Shown piece by piece: positions 34,685 through 45,362 of a DNA stretch of 64,000 bases. The stretch's first letter is position 1, and each line of letters starts with the position of its first letter. Below the pieces are notes generated by a model. It was not told where the DNA came from, did no database searches, and saw nothing but the letters and a program-made list of their open reading frames with translations. The DNA comes from Polyporus tsugae. Taxonomy: Eukaryota > Basidiomycota > Agaricomycetes > Polyporales > Polyporaceae. The translations under genes and the position numbers were made by a program. The DNA lies in assembly GCA_024305745.1 (NCBI GenBank), contig JAHRBS010000004.1:5580001-5644000 (forward strand). The letters are read 5' to 3'.

Positions 34685-37093
34685 TCACAACATATCATAC
34701 ATTTGCTGGTTGATAAGGTCCTTCGTAGCAGTGTCGATATCGCGCCACTCTTCCTCGGAGAGGTTGTTGACGACCTTGAGAACCCGTGACATGCGCTTGT
34801 CCATCTTGGGCTTCCCGTCGGCATCGGCCACCATGGTGTCGCAGTAGTTCTCGTACGCAAACCAGCCCTTGCGCCCCTTAGGAGGCCGCCAGCTACCAGT
34901 CTGAAAGTGAGTAAGAGCATGAAGTGCCTGTGACAAACTGAGTGATTAGAGCGGTGGTGGGAGGTCAATGCGGGGGCCGGGCGGACAACATACGGCGATC
35001 ACGGACATCGCAAGCGCGCCCGATGCATGTTCCTGGGTGCGGTCTGAGGCAGGCAGGTTGCCAAGTTCTTTGAGGTGGCTGGCGTATGCGCCCAGAATGA
35101 TATCACCTTGCAATCGTCCCTATGTGTGAATGCTCAGCCGAGGCTTCAAGTTCCGAGTCGAGGAACACAGGCGATAGTGGGACACGGCAGGAGCTTTGAA
35201 ACGGGACTCACAATCTTCTTTGTGCCATCGTTCCACTCTGCCCAGTAGAACGGCGCTGCCTTATTGCTGTCGCCAAGAAGATACTTAGCATAATTTCCCT
35301 TGTTCTCCTCCAACGAAAATGTTTCCGGGTCTTGTTCTTCGAGGTCGTCGAGAATCTCGCGAAGTCTTGCAATGGCTGCAAGCGAGAAGTTGCTGCGCCA
35401 ATCGTTGATGCGCGAATGGATCTAGACGTGGGAGAACGCTGGATTCAGATATGCCAGTGAATAGCTTACGAAGCGCAGCGGGAACGTCTTCAAGTTTCGA
35501 CCTGCCCGCCTTGCCACGAACACGAGTTGAAGGCTTGGAGTTGCCAGTGGATTCGACTAGTTCAACGCGGGCTGCAGTACCACGGCTGGCGACGGTGTTG
35601 GCGCTTGAGGGCGCGGTAGCGGACTTCATGGTCTTCCCAGAGTGGTTGGCAGTAGCCTTCACAGCAGAGGTATGTGCGATAACCTTGGTGGTGGCGTGCT
35701 GTGACAAATGTGGTACTGATCATTGGGGCACAGTGTTCTCGATCATTAGAAAATACAACATAGGACATACCACAATGTTGGTGCAAGCCTGGGCCTTAGT
35801 GTGACTTTTAGCATCCAAGTTCACCGTACGCTCCCGGTAGCGAAGTGCCTCGCGCAAATCGTTCAGGTGCGTCTCCTCCGAGTCAGCTGGATTGGACGCG
35901 GAAGATTTGTCTTGAAGCTGGTCATTGTCAGCGAAGTTATCAGCAAGGATGTGGTAGTCGCTCTCGCTGATCTCTCCGCTGCTGGTGGGAGGGACACTGG
36001 CCAGGCTGGCTGAGGAGCGGCTGCCCCGACTGTCCGACTCCATGGGGCACAGCGTGCTGGTGCCCAGAGGCTTGCGTTGGGGCATCTTCAAGCATTGAAC
36101 CCCGGAGAATCTTCTCCCATCCGGGAACGAGCGCTTGTTTGTTTGACAACGGCTTGACCTTAAGCTTCTTCGCCTTGCAACGGAGACTGGTATAGGTGGG
36201 GAGAAAGGACAATGGCATGAGCGTCACGACTCGGACGAAGCGTACAGAGTGCTGGCTTACGTTGGTTCGGATTCTCCCATGCCTGTTGAGGCATGCTTCC
36301 TTTTTCCCACAGCGCCGTGAGGTTTGCCCTTGTCTTTACCTTTACCTTTGTTCAGCTTTTTGCTTCTCTTGCGCCCATCCTCCTCACCGTCGGCCTCCAT
36401 TCCCGACTCTGATGAACTCCCATCGCTCTCGTCCCCAGCCAGACCATCTTCAAACTCATTGCCACTAGACGGCGCGGGCTCAACGGGTTGGACACCAGTG
36501 TCAAGCTCGTCCTCATCCGGTGCATTGAATCCCGAGGGCTCAGAAACTAGTATGGGAGCAGGCAGTGTCCGAGTCCCCTGCTGTAGTGAGCAGTTCTACC
36601 ACGGGAGCGTGCAGAAAGCAAACTAACCTTTCACAGGAACACCGGTAGAGAAGTCGAGAAGAGCCCCTGCAACTTGATGGTCTGCGTTGGCGGCGGTAGG
36701 ACGAGTCTGGGAGCGGAGGACTCGCAGCTATGACGTGGCAGAGAATTGGTGAGTCCAATCACAAGTGCATCCTGGGCCATACATCCGAGGTAGTGCCATC
36801 CTGGGCCATACATCCGAGGTAGTGCCCGCATGCCCTGTTGATGTTCTGAGGGTGGGGGCATTTTCCGCTGACCGTGCTTTTATTTCTTGGGCTCGTTTCA
36901 AGGCTTCTTCTTGTTGAGCGTCGGCGCGCGCTTTCTCCTCAGCTTTTTCGGCCCGTTCTTGAACGACTTCCTCGTGAGTTCGTCGGGGGTTAGGCATGTC
37001 AGGGGCCCCGACAACCCATTCCTTATTCTTGGGCCGAGTCTGGAGGGCGGGCGGAAGCTCGTAGGTCTTCTTTCGTGGGTTTAGCGCCATCAA
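34685..37093 (-). CDS. Transposon companion protein, function unknown
   Basis: Minus strand from ATG at 37091-37093 to the stop at 34685. Visible exons include a charged leader (RTHEEVVQERAEKAEEKAR), LLDFSTGVPV, an acidic/basic linker (EPSGFNAPDEDELDTGVQP), LKVKPLSNKQALVPGWEKIL, an ISESDYHILADNFAD segment, RINDWRSNFSLAAIARLREI, DIILGAYASHLKEL and a C-terminus with SWRPPKGRKGWFAYENY and MSRVLKVVNNLSEEEW. Introns are short and GT-AG, for example one starting gttagt and one ending ccacgtctag before the RINDWR exon. The exon near 36.1-36.2 kb seems to need a one-frame change at GSMLED/KMPQRK, so it may carry an indel. Agaricomycete Plavaka elements often carry a second gene of this kind; its role in transposition is not known. 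Confidence 0.65.
36768..36825 (+). repeat. Tandem repeat, 2 x 29 bp
   Basis: Two identical units starting catcctgggccatacatccg, within the companion gene on the minus strand. Twenty-nine is not a multiple of three, so the duplication shifts frame if it lies in an exon. Confidence 0.93.
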
Positions 37094-37358
37094 AGTGAGG
37101 GAGGAGAGGCAGGGAGCTCAGGCCCCTCGCGGTTGCCAATGGCGAGTCTGGATTTGGCATCACGCTGTCAGTTGCGGCCCGTGCGCGGCGTCCATCGCCA
37201 TCTGTGCAGCCCAATGGCAACGACAACGCCATGCACTAAGGTCAGCTGCCAGTACCTGATCCCACTTGTTTGCCCTCATTTTCAACGACTTCTCCTCAGG
37301 CCCTCCCTTTCCCTTCGCCTTCGTGGTCCCTGTCGTTTTCTCTCCCGACTCATCCACT

Positions 37359-40300
37359 ATGCCACGAAGCAACAAACATCTGTTTCGTCCTCGGGACATC
37401 CCTTGCTCCGTCAAGGGCTGTCCTAAGCTATTTTCGGGCAAATCGGGCCTCACTCGACACCTCAGGAGTGCTCATCGCACCTTTGGTGGCATTCAGCAGC
37501 AACCTCCCCCCCCCCATCCCCTTCCCCACAACCGTCTTCTATCCCCGGTTCTCCCCCTCCGGATCTACACCTTGGCAACGATTTTATCGACCCCCAGCCT
37601 GAGGTTAATCTCGACTTTAACGAGGCCAGAGACGACGGGGAGGGCGGTGCAGCGTCAAGAAGCCAAGCGCGAGTGGACTTTCACCCTTCGTTGAATGGTG
37701 TGTGAACTTGCCGTCATTTTATCAAATCATGTTTACTGACTGTTCGCCCAAGCTCGTCTCTGCAACCAGGAGGGAGATTTTCTCCCAGAGAATGCACCCC
37801 CCCGCTCCACCTGTCACTTGTTCTCCGACAGACTACAGGCTATTCGAATCGCGTATCCAGTTCGAAGTAGCCGACTTCCTTTATCGTCGTGTACAGATGT
37901 CCGCCAAGAAGATCAACGAACTCATGCAGATGTGGGCGGTGACACTCGACGAGTATCGCGACCCCCCCTTCGCAGGCTCAGCCCACCTTTACGACACGAT
38001 CGATGAGGTATGCAATGGCGATGTTACCTGGCAGGAGTTCTCTGTGACCTGGAAGGGCACTGCATCCCCGACGACGCCCCTTCTCTCATGGCAGGTCAGA
38101 GAATACCCAGTCCTCTTCCGAGATCCGCGCCATGTCTTGCGAAACCAACTTGGCAATGCCGACTTCGCTCAAGACATCAATTTCGTCCCCAAGCGTGTCT
38201 TCGGACCTGATGGCAAGCGTATCTTCAAGGACTTCATGTCGGGTGATTGGGTGTGGGCTCAAGCGGTACGCACATTTTGTCAGACCTCGTTTCCGAGCCC
38301 CCAATCATCCAAGTCGCTGACCTATACTGGTGTCCCATACTAGGACCAACTCGCCGCTGGTCATCGTAACCACGGCAAAGTGTTCTGTGCGGCAGTAATC
38401 GGAAGCGACAAGACAACCGTTTCGGTCGCCACCAGCCAAAACAAATATTACCCTCTCTATCTCACCAACGGCAACGTCACCAATAGCATGCGGCGCTCAC
38501 ACCGCAATGCCATTACTTTGATTGGCTTCCTTGCCATCCCCAAAAGTACGTACCGCTGCTTCGAGCTCGATACAAGTCGAGAATGACGGACATGAGCTCA
38601 CTATGCTGTTTTACAGCTGATAGACAGTATGCTAATGACCCGAGCTTCCGCAAGTTCTGTCGTGAACTTTTTCACACCTCCCTCCGATATATCTTCGAAT
38701 CTTTGCGTGGCTACATGTCAAGTTACGATGTCGTGCTCTGTGGCGATGGCTACTATCGTCGCATTCATCTATGGCCTTGGCCCATATATTGCCGATTACC
38801 CAGAACAAGTCCTCCTCGCATGTACTGTTCAAGGATGGTGCCCCAGGTATTTTGATCCCCACGTCGTATATTGCTTTCATTCACGATGAAAAAACCAGGT
38901 GTACAGCGGACCCTAATGACCTCGATACTGGACAAGCCCCACGACGCTCCCATGAGCTCACTGCCGCCTTTCTCGATGCACTAACACTCACGGAACTATG
39001 GAACCACTACGGCATCGTCGGTGATCTCACTGTGAGTCCGATTTGATTAGTATCCAGGTCCCGCCACCTCGACTTGCTGATGTAACCATCGTAGCCGTTT
39101 ACCGCATACATCCATGAGCTACTCTCCCCAGACCTGCTCCATTTAATTATCAAGGGCACTTTTAAGGATCACCTGGTGACCTGGGTCGAGGAGTACCTCG
39201 AGTTAGTGCATGGGAAGGCCGGTGCGGCGGCAATTCTTGCAGACATTGATCGACAGTGAGCCTCCCCTGCACGTGGCGCCGTGGGACCACGCTGATGCTT
39301 GTTTTTTGCAGCATCGCTGCAGCACCTCCATTTCCGGGGCTGCGTCGCTTTCCCGAGGGGCGGGGATTCAAGCAATGGACGGGAGATGATTTGAAGGCGT
39401 TGATGAAGGTGTGTCTAATAATTTATTGATCAAGTTTGTCGTTGGATTCATCATTGATGTCCCTGTATGTGTAGGTCTATCTCCCCGCCATTGCCGGTCA
39501 TGTCCCGCCACAGATGGTGCGCGCACTCAGCGCGTTTCTGGACTTCTGTTACTATATACGTCGCGACACCATCGACGAGGGGACTCTCGCCAAGATCGAC
39601 AACGCACTTGAACGATTCCACCAGTATCGTGTCATCTTCATTGTGGCCGGCGTGTGCTCTACCATTTCCCTACCACGTCAACACTCTTTCAAGCACTACC
39701 CTCGTCTGATCCGCTTATTTGGCTCACCTAATGGCCTGTGCTCATCGATGGTGGAGGCGAAGCATATCATCGCTGTCAAGCAACCGTAACCGGTCCAGTC
39801 GCAATCACGCACTCGGGCAGATCGTCCTGACCAACCAACGTCTTGACAAGCTCGCGGCCATCCGCGTAGAGTTCAGCGCACGTGGAATGCTCCAGGGCGC
39901 ATGCCCCCTCGATTCATCACCGATCCACCATCGTCCTCCGAGTCAGACTCAGACTCGGACTCATCATCATCATCAGACTCGGACAGCGACTCTGAAGTCA
40001 GTGCGCGAGCCACAGCTGGTGAGCGTCGGCATGCCCATACACACTCCAGTGACCGACCCGAGCAACCTCGAACCACTGCCGGTGCAATGCCGATGGAGGC
40101 AACCGCTCTGGAGGATGACGACTCAGGCCCGGTGCACGAGCTCAGTGTATATGCTGAGGTGGTGCTCGCAAAGATCCCCAGTAAGTAATGTAGCACCTCG
40201 TATATTGGACTACATAAAACTGACATCGACCAGTTCGTGGCTACCCTAAGAATGTCCACGAACTCGCCGCTGCTCTCAATATCCCATCCCTCCCTTCTCT

Positions 40301-40893
40301 TATTCGGTTCTTTATCTACGACCAGCTTCACCCCGACTCTGCGCAAATGGGTCGAGAAGTCGGTCTCGAACAGTGTCCTCCATTCAACGGCAACGTGCCC
40401 TTCCCCTCGGCTGTGACGGTGTACTATGCACCCAGCGATCTGTCTGGACCGAGGGGAATGCACCAGGAGCGCATCCGCGCCGTCCAGTCACGGCGAGGTG
40501 GTCGTCCTCGCCGTGACTGCGTCTTCGTCTCTCACGATGAGAGCCTTCCTGGATTCTGTGGACTTCATGTTGCGCGTGTCCGCCTATTCTTTTCCTTTTC
40601 ATTTGGACAGATGTCGTTTACCGGTGCCCTTGTTACATGGTTCTCGCCAGTTGCAGATGAACCAGATGCTGACACCGGTATGGGGATAGTTGCCCCAGAT
40701 GTAGTTAACAACAATATGTAGCCTATGGACATTATTAGTGTAGATTCTATTATTCGATCCGCTCACCTTATTGGTGTTGCAGGGGACGGTCTTCTTCCCC
40801 GCGACATTGGGTCTGCGGAGAGTCTTGACGTCTTCCGTGAATTCTATGTAAAAAAATTCGCAGATCATCACTCCCATGAGATAGCCTTCTCAT
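37359..40893 (+). pseudogene. Plavaka transposase, decayed
   Basis: ATG at 37359 starts a protein with an N-terminal C2H2 finger (CSVKGCPKLF...LTRHLRSAH). In order follow FESRIQFEVADFLYRR, FKDFMSGDWVW, IGSDKTTVSVATSQNKYYPL, LPRQHSFKHYPRLIRLFG, LGQIVLTNQRLDKLAAIRV, VTVYYAPSDLSG and VFREFYVKKFADHHSHE: the full domain order of Plavaka transposases, with seven or more introns. Breaks: frame lost at a run of ten C (37506-37515); frame changed near 38759-38768 between YYRR and IYGLGPYIADY; TAA at 39787-39789 with a frame change after KQP; a further frame change near 39900; TAG at 40719-40721 where Gln would fit. With so many lesions no active transposase can be made from this copy. Confidence 0.88.
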
Positions 40894-41440
40894 ATATACA
40901 CTTCCCCCTTTGTTGCGAGGTCAAAAACACGGCTGCAGTCGTTTCGCCGCCAGGTGGGATACAGGACCTTCGGGGCCGGCGCTGTGGACTGTCCCTAACT
41001 GTTGGTCTTATATTACCGCAACGACAGAGGTCGGGATCATTATTTCTGCACAGTGACATTATAGGACATATATACGACCTAATTTTGGAGCCCAACCCTC
41101 TCCCTAAACTTCCCCGGTCCCCCAATTGTCCATTGAAGTTGACTTTGCCCGTATGCTCCCTCGGCGCTCCCATGGGCGCTAGAGCTGCTTATTTTGGTCG
41201 AAGTCGACGGCCGCCGTAAGTCGTAAGATGCACCGGCTCCTAAGTTGCCTTTAAGATGAACCCCCGTAAGCCTGAGTTCTCAGATGATTCATAAGTTGTA
41301 AGTTATGCTAAGATCTGTAAGATGAGGTGTGGTTTTGCTGATTAGTGATAACAGGCCGCTGAGCCGGCGGGCTCTCTCAAGCTCTGGTCAAAGCCCGGAG
41401 GCTTGACCCGGCCTATTCAGGGCTCGGCCCAGCGGCTTGA

Positions 41441-41470
41441 CGGCCTGAGGCCGGGATTTGAAAATCACTA
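41441..41470 (-). repeat. Right terminal inverted repeat of the Plavaka element
   Basis: Ends ...aaaatcacta; reverse complement matches the left end at 33971. Confidence 0.82.
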
Positions 41471-41593
41471 TTATTGAGGTTACTGTACTTTCGTTCATCA
41501 GCCAATCCAGCGGAGTTTAACTCATTCCCTGACATAAAAGGGCAAGGCGAAAGGTTCCGTAGCTTTAGATCTCCTCCCCTCCAGATCCACTCC

Positions 41594-42770
41594 ATGGCAC
41601 TATTACTCAATCGGTATTCGTTCTCAAGGAAGCGGTACATGGTCAGGAGCCACTCCCCATCGCGCAAGCGGTTGAAGACTACGTCTGTTGACATCTTGGA
41701 CCTGAAAGGTATGCTTCCACCACTCACTCCATGCGACTGCTGATGTTGATGTTCGAGCAGAACATCGAACACCTACATCCCCACTTAGCACCCTTCATCG
41801 TGACCTTACATCCTCACTTCCATCATCTGGCCCCTTCAGACCTCTGCCGGAGGCTACTACTTCTGAAGACACATCCACCTCACAATCTCTACCACCTACG
41901 ACCGTTCCGTCTACGTCAGGAGTGCGGCGTATGCTACCCGTTTTCCGTGCGGAGTTTCCTACGGTTCACAGAGCGGGACCGGACGACCTCACTGCAAATA
42001 TAGACCCTGAACAGCTGATGGAATGGCTTGATAAACCTCCGTCAACGTCGGTTGCTATCCAGATTTACGGTGTACAGTATCCGGCTTTGGACGAAGTGAC
42101 TATCGCAGTCACTGTCCTCAAACGCGCCATCTCAGATGTCACCGGATGTACTACATTCGAAGTGTCGGCACCAGTTACAGCCAGACCTGCCGGAGGAGAT
42201 CGAGCATATCCTCTGCCTAACTCATTCCTGGCATACAATCTTACCACCACTGCCGCGGCCATGCTGAAGGAGCACGTTTGTTGGATCACCAATGAATGCG
42301 CTTTCTTTGCCTACGATCTCTCCCCCTGCATCCCTATCTACCTGTTCTCAATGCAAGGGTTCACACACAGATATCCCGAGAACATCCGGGAGTCAGTACA
42401 GGCCGTCATGCTCTCATCGCCGTGCCGCGATCTCTCGTTGTCCTTCGCTCAAAGCAACGAGAAATATAAGGGCTGGTCACCGGACGCCATCATGGGAGCC
42501 CTGACGAGGTCTCTCAAGTTTTCGATACTATGTCTCTCAATCACCGGTCCCGTCATCGCGAACATATACTGTGATTCCCCCACGAAGAACCCCGAGCTTT
42601 GGCGCATCTGGAGGGACACACTGGTCAAGGCGGAGTATGGTAGCGGGATGTATGGACGAGGTGTACCTATGGCTGATGGGGTCGTGACGTGCTCGGGTTG
42701 CCACGGGGCAGACCACCCGCGTGGAGTATGTCCTTTTTCTCCTTTTCTTGGGTGGTATCATGGTATGTAG
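41594..42770 (+). CDS. CCHC zinc-knuckle, gag-like protein
   Basis: Exon 1 41594-41708 (basic leader MALLLNRYSFSRKRY), intron 41709-41760 (gtatgc...gagcag), exon 2 41761-42770. About 374 aa, open throughout. After a Ser/Pro-rich stretch comes a globular region (IYGVQYPALDEVTIAVTVL, ECAFFAYDLSPCIPIYLF) and a C-terminal CSGCHGADHPRGVC, a perfect C-x2-C-x4-H-x4-C knuckle, followed by PFSPFLGWYHG. This layout matches a common agaricomycete family that looks like the gag/ORF1 of a retroelement. No reverse transcriptase is adjacent, so it may be an orphaned or domesticated copy. The reading ends at gtatgtag, which could instead be a donor to a further exon. It starts 124 bp beyond the Plavaka right end. 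Confidence 0.68.
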
Positions 42771-43414
42771 CTATAGGAAGATCGTGGGGTTGCACAAGTA
42801 TACAAGTGTACATGTAGGGGCGAGCAATTCGGAGCTCCCCAGGGTGCAATTCTTTACTTTTGATACCGTGACAATTTCAAGCAAAGTGAAAGTACTTAGT
42901 GGTATGAGTCCCAGATGGTTTCGCGGAGAATCCCCAACTTGAGGCATCGTGGCCTTCACGGTCCCCTTGGCGACCGGTCCATAGTCTGCTATATCTGGGT
43001 GCGATTCACGATCCCCGGCGGATAGCCGGGTAGGGGAGACCGTAAACCCGATATTTTGAATGATGTGCTGGCGAGCGGGCTGGCTTCCTGACCGGAAGAT
43101 TCACGGTCTTGGGCAATCTCGTTTGCACGCCGCTCTCCTCGTCTCATACCAAGACCGTCCACGGTGTCAGCGAGTCCCGTTCCGTTCGGGAGAGGTGTGT
43201 CGAACCTAGCCGCTCTCCGGTCCTCACGCCCCTTTCAATTACAGTACCCTGACGCCCCGACACTTTGGCTGGCTACCAGTATTTGCTCGCGATACTGGGC
43301 TCCACAAGGTCTCATCTCTCATTCTACTGGAGGATGTGCAGGCACTCACGGTGTCCCATGGCCCATTGACTTCCTTCGGATTGCGCAGAATGTCCCTCAC
43401 ACACAGGCAACGTA
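42771..43414. other. Intergenic, nothing recognised
   Basis: Short open frames only; separates the zinc-knuckle gene from the cyclin copy. Confidence 0.4.
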
Positions 43415-44493
43415 GGCAATTTGATATCATGGGGTTGGGAGTAGCATATACATGACCCTGGATGGAGTACAGTGCGTTGTAGACTAAATGCAGACCAGAC
43501 GCAGTACAAAGGGATGAAACATCAGTGACCAAGCGTCGAAAATGTAGTAAGCCTTGGCGTCAAAGTACCTGAAAGTCGAGTACTGGCAGCGCGATCCCGA
43601 TCTCGAGACCATGCTCTGAGGCTTTGTTGAAATTGGGATCGGATATGGGGATATCGAAGACAGGTTTGGAGGAGGGTCGATAGTCGATGACGATCTCGCG
43701 TGAGGCCGTGGGCCAACGCGAACCGAGCGCAGAGCGCACCTAAAAGGTCGGATCTGGGATATACGGGCACAGGGACGCGACGGCGTAGGTTGTGTGATAA
43801 CGGTGTGAGAAGGGCATGACGATGGGCCAGCAGATCACCCTCCGAGCAGCTCGAAATTCAGCACGGCGAGAAACTCGTGTTCGATGCGGCCAATGTCGGA
43901 CAAGTCGAAAAGACCGGTGCACCACGCCCAATGTGCGTTCTTGAGAGTGATGTCGTTGCAGTACTTGATATGATATATAAGGGGAAGGCCGTGCACGGTG
44001 CAGATGAGGGAGACGCACCTTGTGAGCGGGGATAAGGGCTCCAAGAAAGACTCGCTCGTGTACCCGTGGTTGAAGAGCGACTCGAGCGCGGGACTTGATA
44101 CGCCCAAGGTAGACGATAGCGACCAAGAGAGTAGGGACCTTGACCCCCGCCTTTCGGACAACATTCAACGTAAACTGGAGGAGCGGCAGACGTTGGCAAG
44201 CAGTAGAGCAGCGGTCATGAGAGGAATGCTCTACGCCGCAGTCGACGACCTCAAGGACCATGTCAACAAGATATTCTGATATTCGGTGGCCAGTGAGCTT
44301 CCTACGAGTGGACATATCTGATATTGGCCTCACCGAGAAAGGGGCGGTCCACTTTGGCGTTGATGAGGGCCATTCGGAGAGCGGGTGAGTATGCAGAACA
44401 ATCGACGATGCTGGCCAGATGCTGTGACGGAATGGCCATCGCGAATGTACTTCTTATGGCCACGGCAGCTCTTTGTCTTTTATGGTCTCTCAT
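43415..44493 (-). pseudogene. PHO80/PCL-type cyclin, copy B, truncated by a 5-bp loss
   Basis: Minus-strand exons 44493-44334, 44275-44019 and 43963-43835 join in phase. Domain order: ASIVDCSAYSPALRMAL, EYLVDMVLEVVDCGVEHSS, FTLNVVRKAGVKVPTLLVAI, VHERVFLGALIPAHK, and NDITLKNAHWAWCTGLFDLS with IGRIEHEFLAVLNFEL. This covers most of the cyclin box of the Pho80/PCL group (Pho85 partners). After FEL, five bases present in copy A (28.4 kb) are missing, so the frame ends at TGA 43835-43837 before the box is complete. The lost tail (LLAHRHALL...) remains readable in another frame, and homology to copy A extends down to about 43415. A shortened protein is possible but probably non-functional. Confidence 0.82.
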
Positions 44494-45119
44494 TGTACAT
44501 GTCGGTCAGTGAGACAAATAGACCATTTCTGGAAACGCTATATAAATAAGGCCAAATGCTCATAAGTGATTCAATGATGCCGTACCCGTACGTATCGCCT
44601 TTTCAGGCCATCTTGGTGTCTGTATGGAGCGTCGTCGTGGGGCAGTCTCGAGGAGACCTTCCAAGCTTGCAGGCGACAGAATCGGCGCAGAGCACCATGG
44701 CAACACCACCCGAAGTTCCTACGAGGTACGTTGATTTAGTCAGGTGAGATTACTTGGCTGAGAAATTGACCAAGTGCTCCAAGAGAGCATGAAAGACCAG
44801 GCCAAGTCCTGGAGATCACTCCTCTTTCGCCAAAGCGACCCCGGAGGTACTGTAGATTGCTCTCAAGGGAAGCTAAAACAAAGGCTCAAGATCGCAGGAG
44901 CGCTAGACTACAGGAGAAAAGAAGCACTACACGCCGCGCCATCATGCTTGGTGGAGAATTGAAGGGCAGTCGCAAACTGGACGTGGGAAAAAGGAAGGGC
45001 AGGAGGGATGCTCAAGACATGATAGCATGATAATGTTGTTCGGAGAATTCGGATATCCGCCGCGTCACATGGAACGCCATGAGTATATTAAGACATGCTC
45101 AAGAGCAGATAATTGTGCA
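44494..45119. other. Unresolved
   Basis: Plus-strand open stretches at 44556-44747 (ATPPEVPTRYVDLV) and 44774-44962 (GKLKQRLKIAGALDYRRKEA) lack family matches. Confidence 0.3.
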
Positions 45120-45362
45120 ATGTCCCCATCGCTCTGTTGGTCCTTGCCATACGAGCGGCGGTCTGCTCGCTGTAGTCCGACCATCGGCCCATGCCGTACA
45201 TCACCATTGCAGCGCCTGCTCTAACTGCAACGGGAAGAACATCGATGATAGCGCTCCAGGACGTTCCCTGCGATGTCGCTCTACAGCGTTCCTCGCGACT
45301 CCGTTCGCAGAACGCTTGTCAGTTGCGTCGTTGCAAACGTCTGATGGCGTCGAACGTGTATT
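45120..45362 (-). repeat. Dispersed repeat, inverted copy d
   Basis: The reverse complement reads tttgcaacgacgcaactgac, then gcgttctgcgaacggagtcg and gcgacatcgcagggaacgtc, aligning with the starts of copies a-c. Further blocks resemble their middle part. More diverged than a and c are from each other. Confidence 0.6.

Larger units (their letters stand above)
33971..41470 (+). mobile_element. Plavaka-type DNA transposon (CACTA-like/CMC), 7.5 kb
   Basis: Defined by terminal inverted repeats: left end tagtgacttgcaaagcccgg, right end (reverse complement) tagtgattttcaaatcccgg. GC-rich subterminal repeats of the ggcccggctcggg type follow, with a second matching inner block (34387-34420 and 41312-41345 inverted, around aatcagcaaaa). 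Inside are two divergent genes separated by about 265 bp: a companion gene (34685-37093 minus) and a transposase (37359 to about 40893 plus). This layout and the transposase sequence match agaricomycete Plavaka elements. Flanks permit a TA duplication at the ends but are too short to be sure. The transposase is broken, so the copy is probably not autonomous. Confidence 0.88.

Noticed and set aside
33971..41470. Reading the GC-rich inverted ends as a classic CACTA element with CACTA at the 5' end
   Set aside because: The outermost bases are TAGTGA on the left and TCACTA on the right, so the classical CACTA 5' end is not present. Only the transposase supports the CMC/Plavaka assignment.
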